Positions 1 through 11,666 of a stretch of DNA of 64,000 bases are shown here, piece by piece. The notes under the pieces are model-generated. The model ran no database searches and was not told the DNA's origin. It saw only the letters and a list, made by a program, of their open reading frames with translations. The translations under genes were made by a program, and so were the position numbers. Each line of letters starts with the position of its first letter. Positions within the stretch are counted from its first letter, which is position 1. This stretch comes from Hypoxylon rubiginosum (lineage: Eukaryota > Ascomycota > Sordariomycetes > Xylariales > Hypoxylaceae). The stretch is from assembly GCA_902806565.1 (NCBI GenBank), contig CADCXA010000011.1:186001-250000 (forward strand), given 5' to 3'.

Positions 1-1282
1 AGCACAGCAGCATCTTCGCCCGGCCTGGTCAAGTCAGTAACAGCCCTACGATAAACGAAACAACTACGTACAATTTCGCAAACATCTGCTTGGCTACCTC
101 CGGGTCATAAGTCGGCTTCTGATTTGCTTTGGAACCAGGGGCAATGGCTCCAAGCCCGATCATGTTTAGCGTGGTAGAAATCGACCAGCCTTCAGGCAAG
201 TCCTGTATGATATCGATGTATTGACCCCGCAAATTCCGGCAGGTGTATCCAACGCATCGGACGATCTTCTGTATAGCGGCTTCATTGACGAAATCGTTGA
301 GCCGTAGCTGGTAAGGATTCTGAAACTCGAACTTGTTGTAGTTTGCCAGCAGACCTAACAAGGTAAATGGTTCCAGGACCCTAGTTGACGAGTCAGATTC
401 TTGGATGAACTACACCAGGTTAGTCTCGCCAATTCAGGTACCAGCCATGACCCAGGAGAGGCTAACCTTCATTATAGCGGGGAATAGATCCCGCTGTATG
501 AAATATGTCAAAAGGCTTGTCTGGTATGCCCCTGAAGTGATGGACAAGACAACCTCGACGGCTGTCTGCCGTACTTCCACTGTACCCCTATCGTCAGCTT
601 CCACTTCCCGCCGCGTAGCTATGACGTCCACCTACTTGATTTACCATTGCGAATTATCGCGTCCAAAGCTCCCACGAAATCGGTGAAGACCGAGTCAACC
701 TGATCCAGCCCTGCCAACACAGCTATAATATCGGAACTTGGGTTCGTATACCTCTTGCGGAGGATGGCGGAGAAGAATGTCGTCAGGGTCTATGCAATTC
801 TGGTTAGATGGATCTTTCCCATGGTTCTCCTAGAGCCAAGATTCACTCTACCTCTAGAGCATGTAAGTGGGCTAGGCCACTACCTTTCTTTAGACATTCT
901 ACGGCTCGAAAGAATAGTTGTTGGGTTTGTAGTTGTAGGTTTAGAACGTCGTCTGGTCCTAGCTTCGCCAGTATTTCCTGTAAGGAAGATCGCTCTGGTT
1001 TAAGGAGGAAGAATTCGCGCCAGAAGCCTTCGGGCTTGTCCCCTTCCGGGTCGATGTCATCCTGCTCGGGTCATGTTGGTCAGAGGCCCAGCTGGTGTCA
1101 CTCTTATTAACAGGATAACGTAATCCGACATACCTTAGATTCCCATTGTCAGCGTTTGCCCAGTCCTATGATTATAGGGGAATCCAATGCTCCCGAACCT
1201 TGAATAGCGCCTCGTATAGTTGAACAATCTTGGGCTGGAAGGTCTCGGGCCGAGCCTGCTGGGTTAAGGGAGAGGCTTCCAT
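1..1282 (-). CDS. ARMH3/DUF1741-like armadillo-helical protein, N-terminal part (cut by window start)
   Basis: This gene reads leftward and runs off the window. I join six exons: 1282-1199, 1061-852, 789-645, 579-467, 409-72 and 24-1. All junctions keep phase. The start at 1282 opens MEASPLTQQARPETFQPKI. Blocks that I recognise from the C10orf76/ARMH3 (DUF1741) family include FWREFFLLKPERSSLQEIL, YTNPSSDIIAVLAGLD, SITSGAYQTSLLTYF and LLANYNKFEFQNPYQLRL. The animal member is a Golgi-associated armadillo-like helical protein, and the fungal role is unknown. The first intron would use a weak donor (GTTCGG), which is the least certain junction. The intron ending at 580 is the other uncertain one, because two acceptors lie close together. 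The family assignment rests on remembered conservation, not a search. Confidence 0.75.
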
Positions 1283-2065
1283 GGTCGACGATAATGATGA
1301 TCCGGATGCGAGTGCTGGTGATGGTGCTGGTGCCGATGCTGATGCATGGACGAATATCGCATAGACGCGACTTGTATTATACGGTTAACATGCTCTCGTA
1401 GGAATGACAAGGTGAAGAGTAAAAGGGAGAGTGTCAGTATCTTCGCCAAACTAACATCTGACAACTGATACCCGTGCTTCTCGAACAATGGGAAATGGGA
1501 AATGAGGCATGCGACACCAATGGACTTGGGCTTCAATAGTTGATACGTTGATACCGTGTAACTTCAATTTCCCGATGTCGCGCATTGCACTATTCCTTTA
1601 ACTGCTTCAAGCTACTTCACTTGCTGCATGAATTTACGTAAGGTACGCGTAGGTACCCGGTCCCGGTCCCCACTATTCATTTCCATCTTATCTAATCTGG
1701 ATCGCCGGATTAAGTTGATTTCCGCCTACCATTCGCCCGGGATTTCACTTAGCGGTTTACAATTACATGGCTTCTCATTGGCTCGGCCAAAGCCGGGTTA
1801 CAATGGGCTGTAATGGACCGATGTCATATCGTCGGATATCGGCTGTGCTTTCCAAGCAAAGATACAGTTGCAGTTGTAGTTGGTTCGAAATAATTTTGCC
1901 ATCACCAACACCTTTAAACCTACAAACCTACGCCGAATCTACTCTCGAATTCGATACTACTATCTCTACAACGTCTATAATACCGATACAGCTGATATAG
2001 TTCTTATACTTATTCGAACTTTGACTGTCGGCCTCTTGTAGCACGCCACCGTGCTTTGCGCCGTG
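1283..2065. other. Intergenic region between divergent ARMH3-like and ISA1 genes
   Basis: About 780 bp separate the two divergent start codons, so the stretch probably carries both promoters. A minus-strand open frame covering 1264-1536 is rich in His and Gln (HQHRHQHHHQH) and overlaps the ARMH3-like 5' end. It looks like non-coding low-complexity sequence. No RNA gene or transposon was seen. Confidence 0.5.
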
Positions 2066-2847
2066 ATGATTGCGCCGCGAATAGCTCTATCACGAGCTTC
2101 GGCCGGGCTGTTAGGTCGGGGCCTTACCACAGCTGCCCCAACCACACGACCTTGTGAGGCCCTCCTACGACAGTTCTCCAACTATCAGCCGTGGTACACA
2201 CCGTCGGACAAGATCCAAACGATACCTGCCTACCATCCGTATCCTCTTAACCCAAACCAACCGCCGACTGCGCCCAAAGAATCTGTCTCAGAGGCCCCGA
2301 TCGTAAGCCCGATACCGACAGTCCACGAGACACGGCCTCCCGATCAGCAGCCCACTCAGCCAAAGGCCGCCGCGCAACCGCAACCGGAGCCGGCAGTCAC
2401 AGAGCAGGCGGCGCAAAAGCCTAAGCCAGCGGCACCGAAGCGCAAGCTAAGACCGCGCAAGGCTGCCTTGAAGCTCACCCCCGCGGCCGTAGAACATCTT
2501 CGGGGCTTACTCGACCAGCCGGAGCCTAAACTGATCAAAGTGGGCGTGCGCAACAGAGGATGCAGCGGTCTATCGTACAACCTGGATTACGTTGACAAGG
2601 CCGGACCCTTCGACGAAGAAGTGGAGCAGGATGGAGTCAAGGTGTTGATAGACAGCAAGGCGCTGTTCAGCATAATAGGCAGCGAGATGGACTGGATCGA
2701 GGATAAGCTCAGCCAGCGCTTCCACTTTACCAATCCAAACATAAGTGAGTCTTTCTTCCTCATCGGCCCTATTTGCCGTTGCACCGCTGACGCTAACGCG
2801 CATATGCAGAGGGAGAGTGTGGCTGCGGCGAATCGTTCATGGTGTAA
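2066..2847 (+). CDS. isa1: Iron-sulfur cluster assembly protein ISA1 (A-type/HesB), mitochondrial
   Basis: Two exons (2066-2744, 2810-2847) encode 238 residues. The protein helps assemble [4Fe-4S] clusters in the mitochondrial matrix, together with ISA2 in yeast. The HesB/IscA domain fills the C-terminal half, starting near LKLTPAAVEHLRGLL. It carries the three family cysteines: one in GVRNRGCSGLSYNLDYV and two in the terminal CGCGESFMV. The last motif is created only by splicing: a GTGAGT donor at 2745 and a CAG acceptor at 2809. The N terminus (MIAPRIALSRASAGLLGRG) is rich in Arg and Ser, as in a mitochondrial presequence, followed by a Pro/Gln/Lys-rich linker of about 90 residues. I start at the ATG at 2066, not the in-frame GTG at 2051. 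Confidence 0.93.
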
Positions 2848-5817
2848 TGATAGGCATAGCGAGCGATAACGAATTAGGATGCGATACCAGTGACCTGCAT
2901 TGGGCGGCGTTTCTTTCCACTAGAGCTAGATTACACGGACACGGCAAATTGAAGTGTACCAGATCGACTGCATTCACTCCAAGAAGGGTTTCGAAGAGTG
3001 GTTCATATGACTTAGCTAAAGACCTAATGGCACCGATTAGGATATGTGCTGGTATCCTAGCTCATACGGGCTCAGATGAATATAAGACGTTAATCAAGTA
3101 CAACCAGTTATTCATTTCTCTCGTAACTACCTAGGTACCCATAGGGGGAGACTCTCCGAGCTCTTGTCTGGTTGGTCCTTCCCTTCCCCAAGTAACCCCC
3201 TTATCTAGTATTCTAACACATCTTATCTCCTTTTAGTAACCTTAAGCACAGCAGTAGGTGTGTCTACCGAGATCTAAGCTTGATTAGATGGGTTTTCTAC
3301 GACCTCATCCCGCATTTGGAGCTTATACCTTAGATATCCATTGCGCTAGGCACGGTGATAATGCCAGGCTTCTTCTATTGGAGATGTTACGTCAGGTGCT
3401 GCTCCGACTGGCGATCCCTTAGGTACCTCCCAGGTAAGCATTCCCGCTCGAGCTACGACATGAAATGCCAATTCGTCGAGGGACCCTTTACCGGTGTCGA
3501 AGCTCTGCGAACACGTGGTTCCACAATGGGGGCCATGATGCGCATGATGGAGACGCGGCAGAGGCGCCGAAGAAGAAGAACCGGGATCGAAGGGCGGTGA
3601 AACGAGACACAGCCGAAACAAGTGCGATACATTAGGATCTTCGCTGCAGGGTTGCGGCGCTTGTCACTCAAAAAAGTTTGATTTGACGTTGACGGCACAA
3701 CCGATATCTGATGTTCCTTCTCCATGAGATACGACTTATCAAAAACGATGCGCGAAATTCCATGCCGTGCACGACCCGTAGGATCTAGAAAAGGCGGAAT
3801 TCGGCTGGCTCCTACAATAGCTACCTCTACCCAAGGTATCCAAGACATCGCAAGAGTAATACTTTGCGATGGGACGATGATCAACGACTCCCTTGGGTCA
3901 TTTTCAGTGTTCTTGACTTGTCTACCTCCTTCCGCATTAGTCAACATGCCGCGAGCAACGCATGAGCTTGCGCTCACGAGAGGCGCGGGGACGCCAGCGT
4001 AGACCTCTATCCGGCGGACTTATGTCTCATATCGGCTACGGCTACGCGGAAGATCTACACCGCGTGTAATAACGTCGAGCTTAAATAGAAGGGCGGCTGG
4101 TTTTCTTTTCTTCACACCGGCCCGCGGCGGTGATAAACAGGACAAAGAGCAAAGCCTAAAATCTAGTATCTCTCACCGGTATAGCTCAGAAGCTCACGGC
4201 AGCCCGTCCATAGGGGCCGCTCAGAACCAACTCCGGTGATGACAATTGGCCGGGCCCAGCCGCTATGCGAGCTATCCAGTCATGTGAGCAGTCATGTCCT
4301 GTCCTGTCGACGCCTTGCATTAGGTCCCTAGCGTTCTCTGCAGGATTTCAAAGGGTTACAATGGGGGACCAGGTACGTGGATTGGAGTTGGAAGTCCTAG
4401 ACTGCGTGCTGAAGAAAGAACTACATGTCAGATTTGATAGTCTTCTTAGCGATCCGGCACTTTTGCCCTGATTAATTCGGCTACTCGCGATGCACTCCTC
4501 GACCGCCTCGAGGTCATTTGGGCAATCGGAGAGTTGATGGCCTCTACTTGATACGATCTTGTGATGGTTCTACGACCTTAGCCCGCGGACGGAAAGGGAG
4601 AGTCTTCCTTCGAGATCATCACAGAACGGAGGGGGGAAACCAATAGCGCTGATAGGAATCGAACCTATCCCCCCTTTTAAACCTACAATTATCACATGGG
4701 AGAGATATGATATCATACGATTCCCTGTCAAGCGAGAACAAGGTCGCAAATATACTATATATGTTGCGATTTACCGACAATCGTAATATGTATATGGGTT
4801 TGTGGTATTTCTCGGTGTGAGGGGGGCGACCGGTGTGAGATTTCTTCACACATCCGAAAAGTGCATCTTTTTTTTTTTTTTTTTTTTGCTCGCCCGAATC
4901 TAGCCCCCTAGGTCGTCGTTGGACCAATCCTCGGAGACGAACCTACGGATTTTCAAAGGCTCTCTGCCCAATTGCTACGCTCTCCCAGCTGTCATCTCAA
5001 AAATGGCCGACCCGATAACCCTTGTTATCCCGTGCCGGATCAGCAGTCACGTTACACGAACGTTCGTGGGGTGAACCTCTAGTTCATTCATGTCCGCCTA
5101 TTATCGGATACCCCTAAGATTCGCGGGTATATGACTTCGCTCGAACAGTATAATTCTCTAACCACAACAGAATATAACGAATGCTACTATTCTTCGCGGG
5201 CCTCGCAATCTGTCTGATGCGTAGGATTTGCCATCCTATGCATAACTTGGCGAATGATATTAGCACAAGCCGAGCGAGAGCGGCACGGGGAAGTCTGCGC
5301 GGGATGTAGCCTGCGAATCACAGGGTCCGCGGAGCTTGCTGCTACGTTAGCGCAGCCATCGCAAGTCTCGCTCGTCGCAAACCGCGTCTTTGGAAACTTG
5401 TCGGCGCTAGTGTTTCTTCGAGTGGCAGTTTGCCATCGCATGGCGTGCATATGCATAGCCGCTGTCAGTGTGGCTCGGTCTGGCCTTGAGAGGTCCAACT
5501 CAACCACACCGTGGTCATAGTTCTTCTTTTATTTCGCGCCCGACGGAACTAGTAGTTTGCAACGCGTGCGATAGGAAACATTGCTCCCGTCGAAGCGAAG
5601 AGCTAAGGAACATGCGGCTCTTCGAGGATATCTAGTTCTAATGGAGGATGTGTGCAGCCGGGTATAAAGGGGTAGCAAATGTTCTCAACAGACTTTGAAG
5701 TTTTGGCATATCTACAAGATCAACAATAACCATTCTAAAGACATATATGTAGGTATATATATATGAAGCCTCGATCGCCACAACAATATCCCGTTCTAAA
5801 TCATTTTCCTCGCCACA
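2848..5817. other. Long intergenic region, no confident gene
   Basis: Nearly 3 kb hold only overlapping open frames in several phases. The longest, 3453-3977 on the minus strand (174 codons), has no recognisable motif and competes with frames on the other strand. There is a perfect copy of the palindrome TACCTAGGTA at 3128-3137. A T-arm-like sequence (GGTTCGATTCC on the minus strand, plus-strand 4657-4667) lacks any matching acceptor strand or A box. No transposon protein was seen. Confidence 0.5.
4868..4887. repeat. Homopolymer T tract (20 nt)
   Basis: An uninterrupted run of 20 T on the plus strand lies in the intergenic region. It could be a simple mononucleotide repeat, and its exact length is error-prone. 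Confidence 0.9.
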
Positions 5818-6198
5818 ATGCCTTCTTCCACAAAAGCACAATCAGGCAGCGTTCCAACAACGCCTACCCAGGCGAATCCAGCAATGGCTTCTTCGCCATC
5901 TATGTAAGTCATCCATAGATGCATTATACGAAATTGCTAGGGCTCATGAATAACCGGAATGAAGACCTACTCAAGGAGCAGCGCAAAGCTTATCATATCA
6001 AATGCAAAAATATATCTCCGATCAGTCGAACTTCTCCGACAGATGTTTTGTGCCAACCTGGACGACATCTCAGAATCCAATCTTCGAGAAAGTAGAGGAG
6101 GAGCTGGAGTGCTCCAAGGTGGTTTTACACCAGGATGGAAAAAGGACGTAGGCAAAATCAGCACTGGCATTAATTTTAGTAGTTTTAATACTTGTTAG
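5818..6198 (+). other. Possible small or decayed gene
   Basis: An ATG at 5818 opens a Ser/Thr/Pro-rich stretch beginning MPSSTKAQSGSVPTTPTQA, and a strong GTAAGT donor follows at 5904. Downstream, short protein-like pieces appear in different frames: NRNEDLLKEQRKAYHIKCK, ELLRQMFCANLDDISESN and EKVEEELECSKVVLHQDG. I could not join them into one frame with normal introns. This looks like a small gene with unresolved introns, or a decayed one. It lies beyond the 3' end of the NLR gene, facing it on the other strand. No family was recognised. Confidence 0.25.
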
Positions 6199-6715
6199 CA
6201 AAATAGCTAGAAAAAAGGTCAGGCTGGGGTTCAATAGGAATTGGCTTGCGCTGTATGCCTAAGCAGAATGTTTGGGGATTAAATCATGTTGGGTATTATG
6301 TAGCCGTATGTGGATGTGAAAATTTTGGTGCGTCAGATATTAGAAAATTTGCCTTTGGACTAATATATGATATGAAACAGCATGCACTTGGATGTATTGC
6401 AAAATTTGTTGCGGGTTATAAAAGATAAAACATCCTCAGAAGAAGAATAGATGAAAGAGAGGAAAGGCGAAAAAGGGGAAGTCTATAAAAAAGACTTGGG
6501 GTGTACGTTGGTATCGCTACAAATGTTATTTCATCTTACTAGATCACAAATATATATAAAAGAAATTGCAAAGACGAGCTTGAGAAAAAAAATATCATTC
6601 GATTTCTTTAACGACAGTGTACCTATCTGCAGTAGTTTTCAAATCAAGCGTGCCACAGTTCGTTCTCTAGCATCCGGCCTGGAATTGTCCATGTTGTGAG
6701 GGGCTTTGCTTAATT
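6199..6715. other. AT-rich intergenic stretch downstream of the NLR gene
   Basis: About 500 bp are visibly AT-rich, with short unrelated open frames on the plus strand. The stretch probably includes the NLR 3' untranslated region. Nothing else was recognised. Confidence 0.5.
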
Positions 6716-9700
6716 CTAAAATGGAAAGTGGGATTCATGGCCCGGAAATGGCGGAGGGCTCTGATCCAGATTCATGGAGACATCCTGTGATACAGCATTG
6801 CCTTGTTGCATATCGTTGGGATTTCTGTATCGTCCTTGGTTATAAAAAGCCCCGCCTAGAGGATAGTTTGGCGAGGTTGGATAAGCAGCATACGATAGAG
6901 GTTCTGTTTGTTGCTGTCTAACCGCACGCTGGGAATCATTTGGGCTCCACGTGATATGAGGTTGGGCCTGGCCGGGATAGTCTCGGTTGGCAGTTTGACG
7001 AGTGATATATGTTGAGAATCCTGGCGTAGGATTGGCTCTACGATCCCCTCTTTCGGCCGCTGTGACACCCGTTCTTGCACTACGGGTATTCATAGAGGGC
7101 GCATCGAGAAGTCCAGCTGTTGCGAAGTTACGTCCTCGGGGCATACCCATGAACATATCCTGGTGGTATGTATTGGCCTGGTTTGACATATCACTTCTAC
7201 TGGGTAGGCTAAATTGGTCGCCGTCAGTGCTTTGTCCGGGTCCTGGAGAATTGATAGACTGGTCTATGCTCGAATTTGTGAAGTCCCGTGGGTTACTAGG
7301 TCCTGACGTGCCACTAAAGCCAGTAAGGGATCCATCAGCTGAAGTGCAATTCGGCCTAGGGACAAGCGGAGCGTATGTGGGCGTTCTATGTTCGAAGGGA
7401 CTAGTAGGAGAATATGGCGCGCCCTGTGATGTGGCGGCAGATGATTGCTCATAGTTGATCGGTGTCTGCCAGTTTACGGTGTCAGTTGCTGTAACGAGGG
7501 GCGTCGATCGAACAGGACCTAAGTCAGCAGGCTGGCGTTGAGCACTTTGCTGTGTCGATACCTGTCCTGTGTTTCCTATGGCCCGGTTTGTCAATTCAAC
7601 CAATTGGCTGAAGTAGTGATCAAGAGTGGCCATAACATCCCTAGTGTTTCTGTCCTGACTTAGCTGGCTTAGCTCTATAATGTGCAGCAAAGTCTCTTCG
7701 CTGCGGAGCCTAGCTCCTATATCGTTATGGACTAAGCAGAGTGTCAGTTTCATCTGGCGTGCTTCTAAGATACGCATCTTACACGGATCAGGAATTTCCG
7801 AATTCCAGTTTGGAAAACAGAGTTCAAAGACACGTCTCCAATGGTCGACCGGAGAAGGAAAATCGTTCGGCTTTGTGGCACTGATGCCGGGTCTCTGGGT
7901 TCCATCGAAACCCTTTTCATATTGAATCGGTAACTTTCTGTGGTCACATGAAGGTGCGTGATTGCAGAGTTCCTCTTCCTCATGAAAATGGCGACAGCAA
8001 GCCCAGCAGCGCTTAATCTCGTGTTGTTTAAGAACATGCGATCTGTAGAAGTTTAGTTTAGAACTTGAAGAATCCAACCTTAGACCTACTTTAATCGATA
8101 CATATCGGGAAATCCACTTGGGGAACAGCGGTTCTCTTCCGGGCAGACCTTCTCATATGGGCACACAAAGCGTAGGCGTCTATTCACGGCGTCTGATGGC
8201 ATATTTCCTCCAGGTCGCGAATCATCCTCGTCTTCATCGCCATCATCGTCATCGTAGCTTGAATTATTCCGTGGTTTGCTTCGACTTTTCCCATACTTTC
8301 GACTAGGGTGAGTGCTCTGTCGTTCGCCGCCTATCCCTGAAGGGATACCTGACTGTAGGCTGGATCGTCTTCCTGGGCCATGGCAACGCATATCGCCGAG
8401 ACTATAGCTCAAAACACGATCCACCCAACTGAATGGTCCTGAAATGTGGTCATCTTTAAGGTCTTGAATCTGTGAATCGCTGAGAGACGATATGAGGGTT
8501 TTGAACGCAGATTGGCGTCCTTTGAATATAGCATGGTGGAGGGGCGTCCATCCATTGCCTTGGTCTTTTCCAAGGATTTCTGCGCCCCGGTTGAGCAGAA
8601 GAGTTATTATATTAGTATTTCCGAGACTGGAAGCAAGAGACAGAGCCGACCATCCGGTATAATTATCCAGTGTTCTTGGATTGGCCCCATTCTGGAGTAG
8701 AAGCTTAACAAGTGCAACGTCCAGTCGTTGAATCGCAAGGTGAAGTGGCGCCGTGCCACTAAGGCTATCCTTTGGGTCTGCGCCATGTCGCAAGAGAAGC
8801 CGAACAATATCCTCGTGTCCCTCCGCGATAGCCCACCCTAGTGCTGTTTGACCGTAGACCTCGTCTCTGATGCGATAATCAGCCCCCCTTAAGATCAAAA
8901 TAGCGCAAAGATTGGTATGTCCCATCTCACACGCAAGAGACAATGGTGTTCTTCCGGCATGGTCCCTGGCATCATAGTATTGCGAGAAAATCTCACAGGC
9001 CTCATTACTAGGAACGGGAATATTGAAACAACAGATAACATGAAGTGGTGTGGTAGTTCGACGGTTGAACCGTTTGGGGTTGGGCGATAATTGATTGTAT
9101 ATAGTGATCCAACCGTCGCGGAATTCAGAAGTAGGTGACATAAAGTCCTGGATAACGTCCTGTGTGGTGGAGAAATCAGATACGGTACCGGATAACCGGA
9201 GATGATACATCCAGTAGAACGTTGCGTATTCTAGAAAGGGATATATAGATGCAGTCGGCTTCTGGTTTCTTTCGAGAGTATCACCAAGGTCCGAGATAGT
9301 TGCCCGGAGATACTCTAAGCATGTGAGAGCTAGTTCTTGGTGGCTTGCATCGGGTGTCTCTTGAATTGTAATGCTTTGGAGCAAGTGGTCTTTCACCGAG
9401 AAGTGAGTAAAACACACTATGTCATTTACCACTTCTAGCAATCCACACGTAAGGGTTTCAACCCCGATGATTACGTGACGGCTGCTCAGCTCATCCTGTT
9501 CCAAAAAACAAGGGCTGGTGATACCATCACCCTCGCTGCATTTCTCGCAGACCCGGGAGCATATAAAGGATGTTGCACCTAGTGCATGCTGTACTTCATT
9601 GATGGATAATGGTCTCCGAGCGAACATGGCCCATCTAAGAAGTGCTTTGGTGAGGTCGGTATTCTTTCCCTTCCTCATGATATGATCCATTGTCCATCGA

Positions 9701-11666
9701 AAAGCCTCAGTCAGGTCTGATGGTAATTGAATCTGACTGACATCCACTCTAGAGTGGAGGTGGCCGAGTTGAGAGACAACGAGCTTCACCCAGAGGAAAA
9801 CGCCATCGGCTCTACTAACAATCTCCTGCGCAAGGATGTCTCGATATGCCACATCCTTAGTCATCAACTTAGAACGGCAGTATCTCGTAATATCAGTTGC
9901 GTTGTTGTCTTCTAGTCTGATCTGAGGCACGTGCTCAAGCTTTGGTTTGAGTCGTGACGAGATAAAGACGCGCAGTGAGTAGAATGCAGGCAATTTGGAA
10001 ATGATGGCCCATATGAAGGTAGTGACTGTAGCAGACTCTTCAAATTCATCTAGGCCGTCGATGAACAGAATAATAGGGTACCTAAGTGGGACATCTTGAA
10101 CAGTTGTCAGAGCCGTGTTTAGTTTAGATAGGGGGCCGTGATCTCCGGTTGGCTTTGCTCCGGTTCCCTGTGTTTCAGAGCTGTGGACGGGGCCTTCATA
10201 GATGTCGCAATTTTTCTGCTGGGTGTACGCCGTGAGATACTCTTGAAGAAAATTGACAACGTCATCCCCTGTGTGACGAATTTCGCCACGGCCAAAGGAG
10301 AAAAAGTAGAAAGATGCAGTACCGTTGAGACCGAAAGATGTCGGCCGGTTGAGTAACTCCTGGGCCACAAAACGAAGCAGAGTACTTTTACCGCTGCCAG
10401 GTTTCCCCCGAATCCAGAGGATACCAGAATCCTGTTGAAGCCAGGTCCTAAACGGGACACTGTCGAGAATCCAGTTGCACGTACCAGCAGCAGCTTCGGG
10501 GATACTTCGTAAGCCTTCGTAAAATCTAGATACGGGCAAAGGCAGAACTACACCTGCAAATATTAGGGATACCCAAACATAGACTATGTGACTGCCTTGC
10601 TCACTGCTGTATTTAGCTTGCCCTGCCTCATACAGGCTGGAACGAAGCGAAGTTAGCTGCCAAATGGATTTCAGAGATGCCACGATCTGCATATAAGCTA
10701 CACTTGTGCGCGAACGAAATCGGGATATGTTCTATATTCCAATTAGCGCATTTCGCCCGATTATTGCAGCCGAGGCATACCAAATGATGGGCATGGATAG
10801 GCAGTTTTGAATGGCCAGGAATCTCAGCATCGTCGGGGCCAACAACCTGTTAAATCATCAGAAAGGCATTAGGACCGTAGACGCGGAGCAGACTTACGGG
10901 ACTACCTTGTCCCGGAACAGGCAATTCCTCGAAGAAAGAGAATATCTTGAGCCACGGCGTCATCCAAGTCGCGAGACTCCCAAATCCATCCAGAATATCG
11001 GAAGCCAGATGCACAACACCCATCCTATGAGTCGCACGATCGGTTCCCTGGATGTTTGAACGCACGATGTCGTCGAGCTGCTTCACAAGCGAAGGACGGG
11101 AGGAATGCGGAGTTCCAAGAAAAACGATCCCCTTTGTCGCCTTCGAAATTTCTCCATAGGTTGCATGATACTGACTTTGGAGCGATGTTGCTAAGGCTTG
11201 CTTGATGATGAGTCCTCCAAGACTATGACCAATGAATATGATCGATTGGGATTTCTTCCATACGGTTCTCAGCAAAGTTCTTCTAGTTGAATGAGATATG
11301 TTTACTGAAACCAGCTATGACCAAGTCGTTACACATATAGCTACCTAGGTAGGTTACGAAAAGGTCTCGACTTACTTCTCCTCGGGAAGCTCTGAATTGG
11401 TTAAGCTCAAGCAAAAGATTCTTGCCGTGGTTCTCGATGGAATGTCTCGTCCAGGTCAGGTTGTTTTTATACCTAAATTTCAGTATGGTTGCCGTTGGTA
11501 AGTCAGTTGGCAGGAGGTCCTTGATCCAGTGGACGGGAGGATGATTATTATTTTCCAAGGTTGGGAGCGATTGAACTTCAATGCCGGGCACGAATACTAT
11601 GTGTACCGCCGTGTCAGTGACATTCGCCACGTGGCGGACCACTTCAAGAGCATAAGGGTTAGTCAT
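6716..11666 (-). CDS. NLR-like receptor: alpha/beta hydrolase - NACHT - ankyrin repeats - zinc finger - disordered tail
   Basis: Five exons (11666-11376, 11314-10898, 10846-10781, 10686-8090, 8042-6716) join in phase to 1,565 residues. The N-terminal hydrolase-like domain (SesB/DUF676 type) has the nucleophile elbow GHSLGG at about 126-131. The NACHT NTPase follows, with Walker A GKPGSGKS at about 352-359 and Walker B IILFIDGLDEFE at about 463. A winged-helix-like segment (LLRWAMFARRPLSINEVQHAL) comes next. About five ankyrin repeats cover roughly 835-991 (GRTPLSLACEMGHTNLCAIL and similar). After an Asp/Glu-rich linker there is a Cys/His domain running from FVCPYEKVCPEENRC to KRCWACCRHFHEEEELCNH. 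It is split by a 47-nt intron (8089-8043), so two open frames that look separate are one gene. The last 300 or so residues are Ser/Pro/Gln-rich. Fungal NLRs of this layout act in non-self recognition and cell death. The acceptor at 11315 is the least certain junction. Confidence 0.85.

Noticed and set aside
1264..1536. His/Gln-rich minus-strand frame in the ARMH3-like leader.
   Set aside because: Low-complexity CATCAC-like DNA produces it. It overlaps the start of the conserved gene in another frame.
3453..3977. A 174-codon minus-strand open frame.
   Set aside because: No motif, biased composition or supporting intron was found. It overlaps other frames of similar length and is likely a chance frame.
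4640..4740. Possible tRNA on the minus strand (T-arm-like GGTTCGATTCC).
   Set aside because: No 5' strand pairs with the would-be acceptor CAGCGCT, there is no A-box match at the right distance, and no anticodon arm forms.
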